DNA of 40,789 nucleotides from Anaerolineales bacterium (GTDB taxonomy: Bacteria > Chloroflexota > Anaerolineae > Anaerolineales > UBA11858): positions 1 through 40,789 of the forward strand of contig JANTFT010000019.1 of assembly GCA_024763275.1 (NCBI GenBank), read 5' to 3'. Positions 27,109 to 36,434 of this stretch are shown here, piece after piece. The stretch's first letter is position 1; each line of letters begins with the position of its first letter. The position numbers were made by a program, and so were the translations under genes. Below the pieces are notes generated by a model that saw nothing but the letters and a program-made list of their open reading frames with translations, was not told where the DNA came from and ran no database searches.

Positions 27109-28143
27109 ATGTCAGCTACATTGAAGGATATTGCCAACCGGGTTGGAAAATCTGTAACCACAGTTTCCAGGGCTTTGAATGACTTTGATGATGTCAGTCC
27201 GGAGACCAAGGCTGAAGTTCAGCGCGTGGCAGATGAGCTGGGCTACATCCCCAATATACTCGCTCAGCGCCTCCAGAAGCAGAGCACAGACACCATCGGG
27301 ATTATCCTTCCTACCTTTGGGCCGCGGTTTTCCGACCCGTTTTTCAGCGAATTCCTGGCCGGGATTGGGAATCAAGCTGCCAAATTAGGATATGATTTGC
27401 TGGTTTCAACCCGACCTCCCGGGAAAATAGAACTTGAAGCTTACCAGCAACAGGTCCGCAGCCCCCGGGTGGATGGTTTTATCATTGTCCGCACCCGCCT
27501 GCAGGATCAGCGCATTACCTTCCTTTCCCGGGCGGATTTCCCTTTTGTAGCTTTTGGCCGCATGCTGGATGATGACCGCTATATTTATGTGGATGAGGAT
27601 GGTGAATACGGCATGAAATTGATCACCGATCATCTGGCGGAGCTCGGGCACCAGCGTATCGGATACCTGGATGGACCGGCTGATTTGATGTTTGCCTATT
27701 ATCGGCGGGAGGGATTCGTGAACGGCCTGGCGGAGCAAGGGCTGAGCGCTGACAGGACTTTATTCGTCAGTGGAGATCTGACCCAGAAAGCAGGCTACAA
27801 GCTTGCGAATGAGCTTCTCAACAGGCCGGATGCCCCCAGCGCGATAGCTGCTTGCAACGATCTGATGGCTCTCGGTGCTATCAGCGCAGCCCAGGATCTG
27901 GGATTGGAAGTGGGAGAGGATGTGGCCATCACGGGATTTGATAATATCCCTCTGGCAGAGCACTGCCATCCCCCGCTGACAACCGTTCATCAGCCTATTT
28001 ATCAAATCGGCGAGATGGTCTGTAAGATGCTGATCAAACAAATCAGAAATGAATCTCTGGAGCAGGAACAAATCATCCTGCGGCCATCTTTGATGGTTCG
28101 CCAGTCAAGCACAGGCAAGAAAGTCCTGAGCGAGAATTCTTGA
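27109..28143 (+). CDS. LacI-family transcriptional regulator
   Basis: MSATLKDIANRVGKSVTTVSRALNDFDDVSPETKAEVQRVADELGYIPN...; effector domain DAPSAIAACNDLMALGAISAAQDLGLEVGEDVAITGFDNIPLAEHCHPPLTTV. Start 27109 preferred over the track start. Confidence 0.96.
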   Translation: MSATLKDIANRVGKSVTTVSRALNDFDDVSPETKAEVQRVADELGYIPNILAQRLQKQSTDTIGIILPTFGPRFSDPFFSEFLAGIGNQAAKLGYDLLVSTRPPGKIELEAYQQQVRSPRVDGFIIVRTRLQDQRITFLSRADFPFVAFGRMLDDDRYIYVDEDGEYGMKLITDHLAELGHQRIGYLDGPADLMFAYYRREGFVNGLAEQGLSADRTLFVSGDLTQKAGYKLANELLNRPDAPSAIAACNDLMALGAISAAQDLGLEVGEDVAITGFDNIPLAEHCHPPLTTVHQPIYQIGEMVCKMLIKQIRNESLEQEQIILRPSLMVRQSSTGKKVLSENS

Positions 28144-28221
28144 AAAGGAGGTGATTATTCTCAGAAATTGGGTAGCCTTTTTGTGTAAAGCATAAACTAT
28201 CACCAAGATGGAGGAAAAGAT

Positions 28222-29532
28222 ATGAAGAAGTTTTCTATCGTGTTATTGATCGTTCTCGTCGGAGCTGCCCTCCTGTCCGCTTGTCAGCCGCAGACCGTAG
28301 TCGAAACTGTGGTTGTTGAGAAGGAAGGCAAGACTGTCGTCGAGACCGTGGAAGTTGAAAAAGAGGTCAACAAGACCTTGGTTTTCTCTTCCCGTTTGTT
28401 CAGCCCGCCCCGTGAGCAGGAATTCTTCATCAATGAGATCATTAAACCCTTCGAAGAAGAACACGGAGTTACTGTCAACTTCCAGATCATTGATGACCAG
28501 ACCCTGCTTGACCGTGCAGAAGTGCAGCAAACCACCAATCACATCACCACCGATATCGTTGTGGCTCACAACAGCCGCATGCCTGAATGGATCGATGCTG
28601 GCTGGGTTGAGGACCTGACCGATCTCGTTGCCAGCTGGGATGACCGCACCTTCTCCACCGCGTTCTCTCAGGATACTGACAAAGACGGCCATCAGTATTT
28701 CCTGCCCGTTGGAGCTGATGTGTACCTGCTGCTCGCCAACAATAAAGCGCTGCCCTACCTGCCTGATGGTGTGGATCTGGATGCCATCACCTGGGATCAG
28801 TACGCTGATTGGGCGGTTGCCATTGCCGAAGGCGAGGGTGAGGGCAAGGTCTGCATCACCGGTATTCCTGCCAAATCCTGGATCTACATGTTCGGCGGCA
28901 CTGGGCTCTCCTACGGTGCTGGCTTCCCCGACGCCAATTCTGAAGGCGCCATGGAAGCCTGGAAGGTGTGGGAGAAGATCGGCAAGGCCAACGGCTTTGT
29001 GCCTTCTGTGCTCAATATCGACAGCTGCGTTGACCCGATGATGCGTGAGGAATCCTGGCTGACAGTCTTCCACAACGCTCGTGCTGGACAGGTTTACTCC
29101 TCGAACGAGACCGCCTTCACGCTGGCTCCCGCTCCCAGCGGACCCAATGGCATCGGCTCCATCGCCGGCGTCAGCGGCTATGCCATCATGAAGGGTGCTC
29201 CTAACTATGACCTGGCTGTAGCTTTCCTCGAGTACCTCACCCGCCCCGATATCCAGGTGAAACTGGCCAAAGGCACTGGTGGATTCATTCCGCCCGTGGA
29301 AGAAGCCATCAATTATCTTGGTGATGAGGCGATCGATGAGGTCATCAATAAGGCCGTGCTGGTCCTCAACAATGGTGTGGTTTCCGGCGTTCCCGCTGGC
29401 AACTACCAGGATTGGGGTGCAGTCAAGAAATGCTTCGATGATGTCTTTGCGGACACCATCTTGCCCGGCCTGGATGTCACTCAGGAAAGGCTGGACACTG
29501 CCCAGGCTTGTGTCGACGATCTCCTGAAATAA
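28222..29532 (+). CDS. ABC sugar transporter, extracellular solute-binding protein (family 1 type)
   Basis: Lipobox LLSAC; FINEIIKPFEEEHGVTVNFQI; AVAFLEYLTRPDIQVKLAKGTGGFIPP; followed by two permeases. Confidence 0.93.
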   Translation: MKKFSIVLLIVLVGAALLSACQPQTVVETVVVEKEGKTVVETVEVEKEVNKTLVFSSRLFSPPREQEFFINEIIKPFEEEHGVTVNFQIIDDQTLLDRAEVQQTTNHITTDIVVAHNSRMPEWIDAGWVEDLTDLVASWDDRTFSTAFSQDTDKDGHQYFLPVGADVYLLLANNKALPYLPDGVDLDAITWDQYADWAVAIAEGEGEGKVCITGIPAKSWIYMFGGTGLSYGAGFPDANSEGAMEAWKVWEKIGKANGFVPSVLNIDSCVDPMMREESWLTVFHNARAGQVYSSNETAFTLAPAPSGPNGIGSIAGVSGYAIMKGAPNYDLAVAFLEYLTRPDIQVKLAKGTGGFIPPVEEAINYLGDEAIDEVINKAVLVLNNGVVSGVPAGNYQDWGAVKKCFDDVFADTILPGLDVTQERLDTAQACVDDLLK

Positions 29533-29550
29533 GCTCCCTGTAAACTGAAT

Positions 29551-29580
29551 GGATAGGGCCGGGACCTCCCGGTCCTATCC
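29551..29580 (+). promoter_or_regulatory. Intercistronic hairpin between binding protein and permease genes
   Basis: GGATAGGGCCGGGA-cc-TCCCGGTCCTATCC, pairing complete except for one G-T wobble. Confidence 0.8.
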
Positions 29581-29602
29581 TTCCTTTAAAAAAGGAATAC
29601 CA

Positions 29603-30514
29603 ATGACAGCTGCCAGTCCTGCGAAAAGATTTCGTGACCTGGGATCCAAAGCTGTTCCTTACCTTTTGATCCTGCCTGTTGTGGTCTACTATTTTCTGTT
29701 CTGGTTGCGCCCGGTGCTGAAAACGCTGATCGATAGCTTTCGAACCGCGGCGGGGGGGTTCACTTTCCAGAACTACATCATGGTGTTCACAGACCCCAAT
29801 TTCATGCCCGCCCTCCGTAATACCGCAATTATCGTTGTCTTCTCCGTGTCCCTCGAGTTTATAGCTGCCCTTTTCCTGGCCCTGCTGATCAACCGCAAAT
29901 TCTTTGGCTCCAGCCTGTTCCTTTTTGTGGCCATGATCCCTATGGCGCTGCCGGCAGTCGCTGTAGGTGCTATGTGGCTGACAGGTCTTACAGCTCACGG
30001 CTGGATGAACAGCCTGCTCTACTATCTGAACATCATTGCTGAAAGCCATAAGATCTACTGGCTGACTGGGTCAGAATGGAAGTTGCTGGCCCTGATCATC
30101 GTGGTCGACGCCTGGCAGGTGATCCCCTCGGTGATGATCATCCTGCTGGCAGGTCTGCAGAACATCCCCGAGGAGACCATCGAAGCCGGCTACGTCTTTG
30201 GAGGCGATTATCTGACGGTGCTGCGCAAGATCACTGTCCCGCTGTTGGGGCCGACCATCCAGACCGCGGTCATCCTGCGTTTGATATCAGCGATCCAGAT
30301 CTGGCTGATCATCGTGCTGCTGGTTGGCTTCTCGCGCATGCCCGTCCTTGTGGAGAGGATTGTTTATTACCACGAGGAAGTGCCCGGCCTGGATATCAGC
30401 TTCCAGATGGCTTCCGGTTATACCATCATTGTCTCCCTGATCGTTTCCACGGCGGCTTTGCTGTATCTCAGGGCTTCTGGCGCGTTTGGGAGCAAGAAGG
30501 AGGCGGCCCGATGA
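29603..30514 (+). CDS. ABC sugar transporter permease (MalF/UgpA type)
   Basis: Start ATG 29603 (MTAASPAKRFRDLGSKAVPYLLILPVVVYYFLFWLRPV). EAA loop: EETIEAGYVFGGDYLTVLRKITVPLLGPTI. Confidence 0.92.
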   Translation: MTAASPAKRFRDLGSKAVPYLLILPVVVYYFLFWLRPVLKTLIDSFRTAAGGFTFQNYIMVFTDPNFMPALRNTAIIVVFSVSLEFIAALFLALLINRKFFGSSLFLFVAMIPMALPAVAVGAMWLTGLTAHGWMNSLLYYLNIIAESHKIYWLTGSEWKLLALIIVVDAWQVIPSVMIILLAGLQNIPEETIEAGYVFGGDYLTVLRKITVPLLGPTIQTAVILRLISAIQIWLIIVLLVGFSRMPVLVERIVYYHEEVPGLDISFQMASGYTIIVSLIVSTAALLYLRASGAFGSKKEAAR

Positions 30515-31584
30515 GCGAAAAAATCAAAAAACCCTTCAAGCTCTCCAGGCTGATCCGCAAGACCATCTTCTACCTTTTTATCGTCACCCTGGCTGTCGTC
30601 ATCATTCTGCCGGTGTTCTTCCTGGTATCACTGTCATTCCTTTCCACCCGGGAGGCTTACCTCTACCCGCTGCCGCTGCTGCCCTCTTTGAAAGCCAGAT
30701 ATTCCCTGACCTATGGGGAGCGGGGTTATCTGCTTAGTGTGTACGACGATTTCAATAAGGAATACCAGACCGTACTGGACACCAATGACTTTGAAAAAAT
30801 GTCGGTTTATATGCACTCCCAGATTGGCACACCATTCAGCATCCCTGAAATCGAGGAGGTTATTAAAGACCTGGAGAGCGGACCGGAGGATACGGTCTAT
30901 TTCAGCGCTCGCAAGGATCTTTTATATAACTATGATACTTTTTTCAAGGTTACCCGGGAGGCTGTACCGGCTCTGCTGCGCAGTCTGCAAATAGCCGGAA
31001 TGACCATCTTGATCTCATTGTCAATTGGTGGTTTGGCCGGCTACGCTTTCGCCCGCTATATCTTCGCCGGGAGGGATGCCTTGAAATTCAGCGTGCTCTT
31101 TGTGCGCATGTTCCCCGGTGTGGCCATTGCCCTGCCAATGGTGATCATCCTGGCCAATATGGGTTTCTACGACCGCCCGATCGGCCTTTCCCTGGTTTAT
31201 TCAGTTGGATCGATCTCGCTCACCATCTGGATCACCGCCAGTATTTTCATAGGAATTCCGGAATCCCTGGAGGAGGCGGCTCAGGTCTTTGGAGCAACCA
31301 AGGTTCAGAGCTTCCTGCGGGTGACCCTCCCGCTGGCCCTGCCGGGCCTGGCAGCCGCGGCCATGTACGCTTTCCTTGGTGCCTGGAACGAGACCGTCTC
31401 GGCCATCATTCTGACCCAGTTCAATCCCACCTTTTCGGTGGTCGTTTACCAGACTTTGCTGGGATCTGTCGGCCAGGTCAACCTGGCTGCAGCCGGAGGC
31501 CTGGTTATGGCCCTGCCTTCTGTGTTTTTCACCTTCTTCATCCGCAAGTACATCCAGCAGATGTGGGGAGGCGTGACCATTTAG
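30511..31584 (+). CDS. ABC sugar transporter permease (MalG/UgpE type) with an extended TM1-TM2 loop
   Basis: ATGA overlap with the upstream stop. EAA loop PESLEEAAQVFGATKVQSFLRVTLPLALPGL; C-terminus FFTFFIRKYIQQMWGGVTI. Confidence 0.92.
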   Translation: MSEKIKKPFKLSRLIRKTIFYLFIVTLAVVIILPVFFLVSLSFLSTREAYLYPLPLLPSLKARYSLTYGERGYLLSVYDDFNKEYQTVLDTNDFEKMSVYMHSQIGTPFSIPEIEEVIKDLESGPEDTVYFSARKDLLYNYDTFFKVTREAVPALLRSLQIAGMTILISLSIGGLAGYAFARYIFAGRDALKFSVLFVRMFPGVAIALPMVIILANMGFYDRPIGLSLVYSVGSISLTIWITASIFIGIPESLEEAAQVFGATKVQSFLRVTLPLALPGLAAAAMYAFLGAWNETVSAIILTQFNPTFSVVVYQTLLGSVGQVNLAAAGGLVMALPSVFFTFFIRKYIQQMWGGVTI

Positions 31585-31593
31585 GAGAAAACA

Positions 31594-32685
31594 ATGGCAA
31601 CTTTAAAGATGCAAAATGTCACCAAACAATTTGGCCGAAATGTGATCGCCGTCAGGGATTTTAACCTCGAGGTGAAAGAACAGGAGTTTCTGGTGCTGCT
31701 GGGTCCCTCCGGGTGCGGGAAAACCACCGCCATGCGTATGGTCGCTGGATTGGAGGAAGTCACCACCGGCAAGATCTTTATCGGTGACCGCGACGTCACC
31801 GATCTGCCGCCCCGCAAACGCAATGTCAGTATGATCTTCCAGAACTATGCGGTCTGGCCTCACATGACGGTTTATGACAACATCGCCTTTGCCCTGAAAT
31901 TAAAGAATCTGCCCGCTGAGGAAATTGACAGGAAGGTGAAAGAGGCTGCCGGGCTGGCCAAGATCGAAATGCTGCTGGATCGGCTGCCTGCCCAGCTTTC
32001 TGGCGGTCAGCAGCAGCGGGTGGCAGTCTCACGGGCCATCGCGGTTAACCCGGACATCTTCCTGATGGATGAGCCGCTTTCCAACCTGGACGCTAAACTG
32101 CGGGTTTCCATGCGCACCGAATTGAAAGCCATCCATGAAAAAGCGGGGTCGACTACGGTCTTTGTGACCCACGACCAATCTGAAGCCATGAGTATGGCTG
32201 ACCGCATCGTGATCATGAAAGACGGAGAGGTCATTCAGGTCGGCTCTCCTGATGATGTTTACCATCGCAGCCGCTCGATCTTTGTGGCTGATTTCATCGG
32301 CACTCCGCCCACCAACTTTATGGAGGTCGATGTCCGCAAGGAAGGGGAAGGGATTCATCTGGTGAACTCTCACCTGAACCTGCTGCTTGAGCCTGCCTTG
32401 GCTAAGCATTTGAACACTTACAGCAAAGATAAAATCATCCTGGGTGTCCGCCCGGAGAATATGTTGCTGGTCAGCGAAGACGAGGCTGCTCTTTCTGCCA
32501 GCTGCCTGGTCTCTGAACCTCAGGGATCCCACCAGGTGGTGGCCATTCAACTGGATGACAGCATCATCAAAGTCATCGCCCCGGCCAGCCCGACCATCCT
32601 GCCAGGTACGGCTGTGCATATGAGCTTCAAACAGGAAACTCTGCGGTTCTTTGACCCGGATACTACCCTGGCAATCAACGACTGA
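31594..32685 (+). CDS. ABC sugar transporter ATPase (MalK/UgpC type)
   Basis: GPSGCGKTTAMRMVAGLEE, LSGGQQQRVAVSRAI, DIFLMDEPLSNLDAKLR, C-terminal TOBE-like region. Confidence 0.96.
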   Translation: MATLKMQNVTKQFGRNVIAVRDFNLEVKEQEFLVLLGPSGCGKTTAMRMVAGLEEVTTGKIFIGDRDVTDLPPRKRNVSMIFQNYAVWPHMTVYDNIAFALKLKNLPAEEIDRKVKEAAGLAKIEMLLDRLPAQLSGGQQQRVAVSRAIAVNPDIFLMDEPLSNLDAKLRVSMRTELKAIHEKAGSTTVFVTHDQSEAMSMADRIVIMKDGEVIQVGSPDDVYHRSRSIFVADFIGTPPTNFMEVDVRKEGEGIHLVNSHLNLLLEPALAKHLNTYSKDKIILGVRPENMLLVSEDEAALSASCLVSEPQGSHQVVAIQLDDSIIKVIAPASPTILPGTAVHMSFKQETLRFFDPDTTLAIND

Positions 32686-32734
32686 AGGCTTTTCGAGCGG
32701 CATTGATTGCAGGCGGAAGCTAATTCGAGACCTT

Positions 32735-35700
32735 ATGCGCTACCAGAACCGTTTTACTCTGGAGAAAATCAGCCGCCGCCTGAAAGAGATTGAGGGGCTG
32801 GTTTATCAACACAGACAACCGCTCTCCCCCTTTTGGGGCAGGGAAGTGGACGTTCCGGGTCTGCCCCTGGATGAGACCCCGGGCCGGGAAGCGGGGTGGA
32901 AGCAAATCACACCGGGAAGCTACTGGATCCTGCCGCGGGTGAATTTCCAGCTGAAAACTGCGTTCACAGTCCCCCGCGAGTGGAAAGGGGAACAGCCAAT
33001 TGCCCTGTTCCTGGACATCGGAAAGGCCAGAGACTTCTCCCATCCCGAGGCGCTGGTATATATAGATGGTGAGCGTCTGGGAGCCTGCGATCGCTACCAT
33101 CAGGAACTTGGCCTGCCCGAAAGCTTCCAGGACGGTAAAGCGCACACCCTGCATCTCAGCGGGTGGAGCGGTATTGGCGGCGCCACTGTGGGGGATATGA
33201 CCCTGCGGCTGCAGATGGGGCTCAGCGAAATTGTTGCCATCCACCCTGAAACGCGCGCTTTCCTGGCGACAGCCCGGGTCACTCTGGGGATCCTGGATCA
33301 CCTCAGCGACCAGGACTCCCGTTTTTTCCATTTACTCAATGCCCTCAACGAAGCCATAACCCGGGTGGATTTACGCCTGCCTATCGGGGAGGGGTTTTAT
33401 AATTCGATTCCTGCAGCCCACCAGTATTTGCAGGGTAGGATTAAGACCGCGGGAGAACCCCTGGATGTGGATCTGTATGCGGCAGGCCACGCTCACATTG
33501 ATGTTGCCTGGCTGTGGACCCTTGCCCAGACCCGCCAGAAATCCCGCCGCTCATTTTCCAATGCCCTGGGGTTGATGGATGAGTTCGAATCCTTCACTTT
33601 TACCCAGAGCCAGCCCCAGCTTTATGCCTACCTGCAGGAGGATGACCCCGGGATGTTTGAGGAGATCAGACGGCGGGTGCGGGAAGGCCGCTGGGAACCC
33701 ATTGGAGGGATGTGGGTCGAGGCGGACTGCAATATCACCGGTCCGGAATCCCTGGTCAGGCAGCTGCTGCTGGGCAGGGAATACTTCCGGGAGCAGTTTG
33801 GCCCTGAGGCGGAATCTCCGGTCCTCTGGCTGCCGGATGTCTTCGGGTATGCCTGGAATCTGCCCCAGCTGATCAAGGAAGCCGGGCTGGAATATTTTTT
33901 CACCATCAAGATCGGTTGGAACCAGTACAACCGGCTGCCGTTCGATTCCTTCTGGTGGCAGGGCCTGGACGGAACCCGGGTCTTGACCCATTTCTCGACC
34001 ACCAAGAACCCTGATAGCGCCCATGCTTCGACCTATAATTCGGATGCCTCACCGGGACAGATCCTGGGCACCTGGCTCAATTTCCAGAACAAGGATGATG
34101 CTCCTCCAGGGGATTCTCTGCCCCTGCTGATGTCTTACGGTTGGGGTGACGGTGGTGGTGGGCCGACCCGGGAAATGGTCGAAAATATCCTGGAGCTGGA
34201 GAACTTTCCCGCTGCCCCCCGGGCCAGGCCTGGCAAGGTGATCGATTTTTTCCACCAGCTAGAAAGGGTCAGCCAATCCCTGCCGATCTGGAACGGCGAG
34301 CTGTACCTGGAATACCACCGGGGGACCTATACCACCCAGGCCAGGAACAAGAAAGCCAACCGCAAGCTGGAATTTGCCCTCCAGAACGCTGAGTTCCTGG
34401 CAGCGGCAGCAGGGCTGTTCGATCCGGATTACAGCTATCCCGGAAGGGATCTCAAAAGGGCCTGGAAGCTGGTGTGCCTGAACCAGTTTCACGATATCCT
34501 GCCGGGCACTTCGATCGCCCCGGTTTATCGGGAATCCCTGGAGCAGTACCGGAAAGCGGAAGAGCTTGCTGATGCGATCATCCACCAGGCTCTGACATCG
34601 CTTGCTGAGCAATTTGGTTCCCAACTGGTGGTGAACCCGACCTCATTTGAGAGAAACGAGCCTGTACAGATCGATGGGGAGTATGCCCAAAGCGGGCCGC
34701 TGCCGCCTTACAGCATTACCCCTCTGGTTGAGCTGCCCGCTGAACAGGAGAGAGGGGCATTGATCTGCAGGGAGGATCTGCTGGAGAACGATTTCCTGCG
34801 GGTGGAGCTGAATCGGGCGGGGGATATCCAGCGCATCTATGATAAAAAAGCGGGCCGGGAAGTGCTCCCGGAAGGAGCGCTTGCCAATCAATGGATCGCC
34901 TTTGAGGACCGCCCCCTTTCCTGGGATGCCTGGGATATCGAGATCTATTATGATGACAAGAGCTGGCTGGCTGACCCGGCTGCATCCATCAAGGTCCTGG
35001 AGCAGGGTCCTCTGCGGGGAACGCTGGAAATCACCCGGAAGATATTGAACAGCCCTTATGCCCAGCGGATCTCTCTGGCGCATAACAGCCCCCGGATAGA
35101 TTTTGATACGACCATAAACTGGCAGGAGCGCAAGGTCCTGCTCAAGGCGGCTTTTCCGGTAAATGTGCTCAGTCCGAAGGCCACCTACGAGATCCAGTGG
35201 GGCAACGTGGAGCGCCCCACCCACAGCAATACCAGCTGGGATTGGGCTCGTTTTGAGACCGCTGCTCAGAAGTGGGTCGATCTCAGTGAGGGGAATTATG
35301 GGGTCAGCCTGCTCAACGACTGCAAATACGGGCATGATATCCACGGAAACACTCTCCGGCTGACCCTGCTGCGCGGCACCACAGACCCGGATCTGGGGGC
35401 GGATCTGGGGGAGCACAGTTTTACCTACAGCCTTTACCCCCACCAGGGCTCCTGGGCTGAAAGCACCATCCGGGAAGCCTATGCCCTGAACAATCCCCTG
35501 CGGGTCTGGAAGGGAGACAATCAGGGGGGACCCCTTACTGAAGGACCATTCTCGCTGGTTTCCGTGGCTGAACCCAACCTGGTGATCGAAACCGTCAAGA
35601 AGGCCGAGGATGGAGAGGGGCTGATTGTCCGGATGTATGACTGCCGCCGGAGCCGAGGAGAGTTCACCCTGCGGATGGGCTTCCCGGTAGCAAGCGCCTG

Positions 35701-35818
35701 GCAGACCAATATCCTGGAAGAACCCCTGATCCCCTTGGAAGTTGCAGGATCCTTGATAAAAGGGAGTTATCGGCCCTATCAGATCATAACTGTTAGAATT
35801 GTTCCGGAAGGAAGGTAA
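32735..35818 (+). CDS. GH38 alpha-mannosidase
   Basis: AGHAHIDVAWLWTLAQTRQKSRRSFSNAL, WEPIGGMWVEADCNITGPESLVRQLL, VLWLPDVFGYAWNLPQ (nucleophile Asp), NQFHDILPGTSI. ATG at 32735 preferred. Confidence 0.95.
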   Translation: MRYQNRFTLEKISRRLKEIEGLVYQHRQPLSPFWGREVDVPGLPLDETPGREAGWKQITPGSYWILPRVNFQLKTAFTVPREWKGEQPIALFLDIGKARDFSHPEALVYIDGERLGACDRYHQELGLPESFQDGKAHTLHLSGWSGIGGATVGDMTLRLQMGLSEIVAIHPETRAFLATARVTLGILDHLSDQDSRFFHLLNALNEAITRVDLRLPIGEGFYNSIPAAHQYLQGRIKTAGEPLDVDLYAAGHAHIDVAWLWTLAQTRQKSRRSFSNALGLMDEFESFTFTQSQPQLYAYLQEDDPGMFEEIRRRVREGRWEPIGGMWVEADCNITGPESLVRQLLLGREYFREQFGPEAESPVLWLPDVFGYAWNLPQLIKEAGLEYFFTIKIGWNQYNRLPFDSFWWQGLDGTRVLTHFSTTKNPDSAHASTYNSDASPGQILGTWLNFQNKDDAPPGDSLPLLMSYGWGDGGGGPTREMVENILELENFPAAPRARPGKVIDFFHQLERVSQSLPIWNGELYLEYHRGTYTTQARNKKANRKLEFALQNAEFLAAAAGLFDPDYSYPGRDLKRAWKLVCLNQFHDILPGTSIAPVYRESLEQYRKAEELADAIIHQALTSLAEQFGSQLVVNPTSFERNEPVQIDGEYAQSGPLPPYSITPLVELPAEQERGALICREDLLENDFLRVELNRAGDIQRIYDKKAGREVLPEGALANQWIAFEDRPLSWDAWDIEIYYDDKSWLADPAASIKVLEQGPLRGTLEITRKILNSPYAQRISLAHNSPRIDFDTTINWQERKVLLKAAFPVNVLSPKATYEIQWGNVERPTHSNTSWDWARFETAAQKWVDLSEGNYGVSLLNDCKYGHDIHGNTLRLTLLRGTTDPDLGADLGEHSFTYSLYPHQGSWAESTIREAYALNNPLRVWKGDNQGGPLTEGPFSLVSVAEPNLVIETVKKAEDGEGLIVRMYDCRRSRGEFTLRMGFPVASAWQTNILEEPLIPLEVAGSLIKGSYRPYQIITVRIVPEGR

Positions 35819-35825
35819 TCCGTAT

Positions 35826-36434
35826 ATGACTGGATCCAGATTCGCACTTTATCTGCTACCGCCCTATCCCCTCGCGAGGGACATCGCCGAGGTGCACAGC
35901 ATGCTCCGCAAGCAGTTCGGGTTTGCTGCGGCTGACCGCTTCCCGGTCCACTGTACGGTAAAGGGATTCTTCAAAAAGAATGAGAAACCCGTTGACCGGC
36001 TGGTGGAGGAACTGGATGCATTTTTCACGGACCGGGGTCCGCTGCCGGTCAGTATTGAGAATCAGCGGGTGGATCCCATTGGCTTTGGACTCAGCCTGCT
36101 GAACCTGGACGGCAAACCCAACCAACCCTTCCTGAAGCTGCGAGAGGAAGTGGTGGAGATCATCCTTCCTTATATCGCCGATGATTGCGATTTCAGGGAG
36201 CACGATCTCGGTCATCCCTATCATCCTCATATCACCTTTGCTTTCCGGGATATCCCCAATGAGCTTTATGAGAATGTCTTTGCCTGGCTGGCCCCGGCAC
36301 CGGAGATGACCGGGCAGTTTTCCGCTGACACCTACCATTTTCTGGAGTTCTTTTCCGACGATTGGCCTGGAAACTGGTGGGAAACCATCCGCTGGCGGTT
36401 GATCAGATCGTGGCGCCTGGAGGAAAGGGCTTGA
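35826..36434 (+). CDS. 2'-5' RNA ligase/2H phosphoesterase superfamily protein
   Basis: Two HxTx motifs: FPVHCTVKGFF and HPHITFAF, with appropriate spacing. Confidence 0.85.
   Translation: MTGSRFALYLLPPYPLARDIAEVHSMLRKQFGFAAADRFPVHCTVKGFFKKNEKPVDRLVEELDAFFTDRGPLPVSIENQRVDPIGFGLSLLNLDGKPNQPFLKLREEVVEIILPYIADDCDFREHDLGHPYHPHITFAFRDIPNELYENVFAWLAPAPEMTGQFSADTYHFLEFFSDDWPGNWWETIRWRLIRSWRLEERA

Noticed and set aside
28243-29073. 276-aa - strand ORF inside the binding-protein gene
   Set aside because: Fully antisense to a clear ABC binding-protein gene; the translation resembles reverse-frame codon bias, not a protein family.
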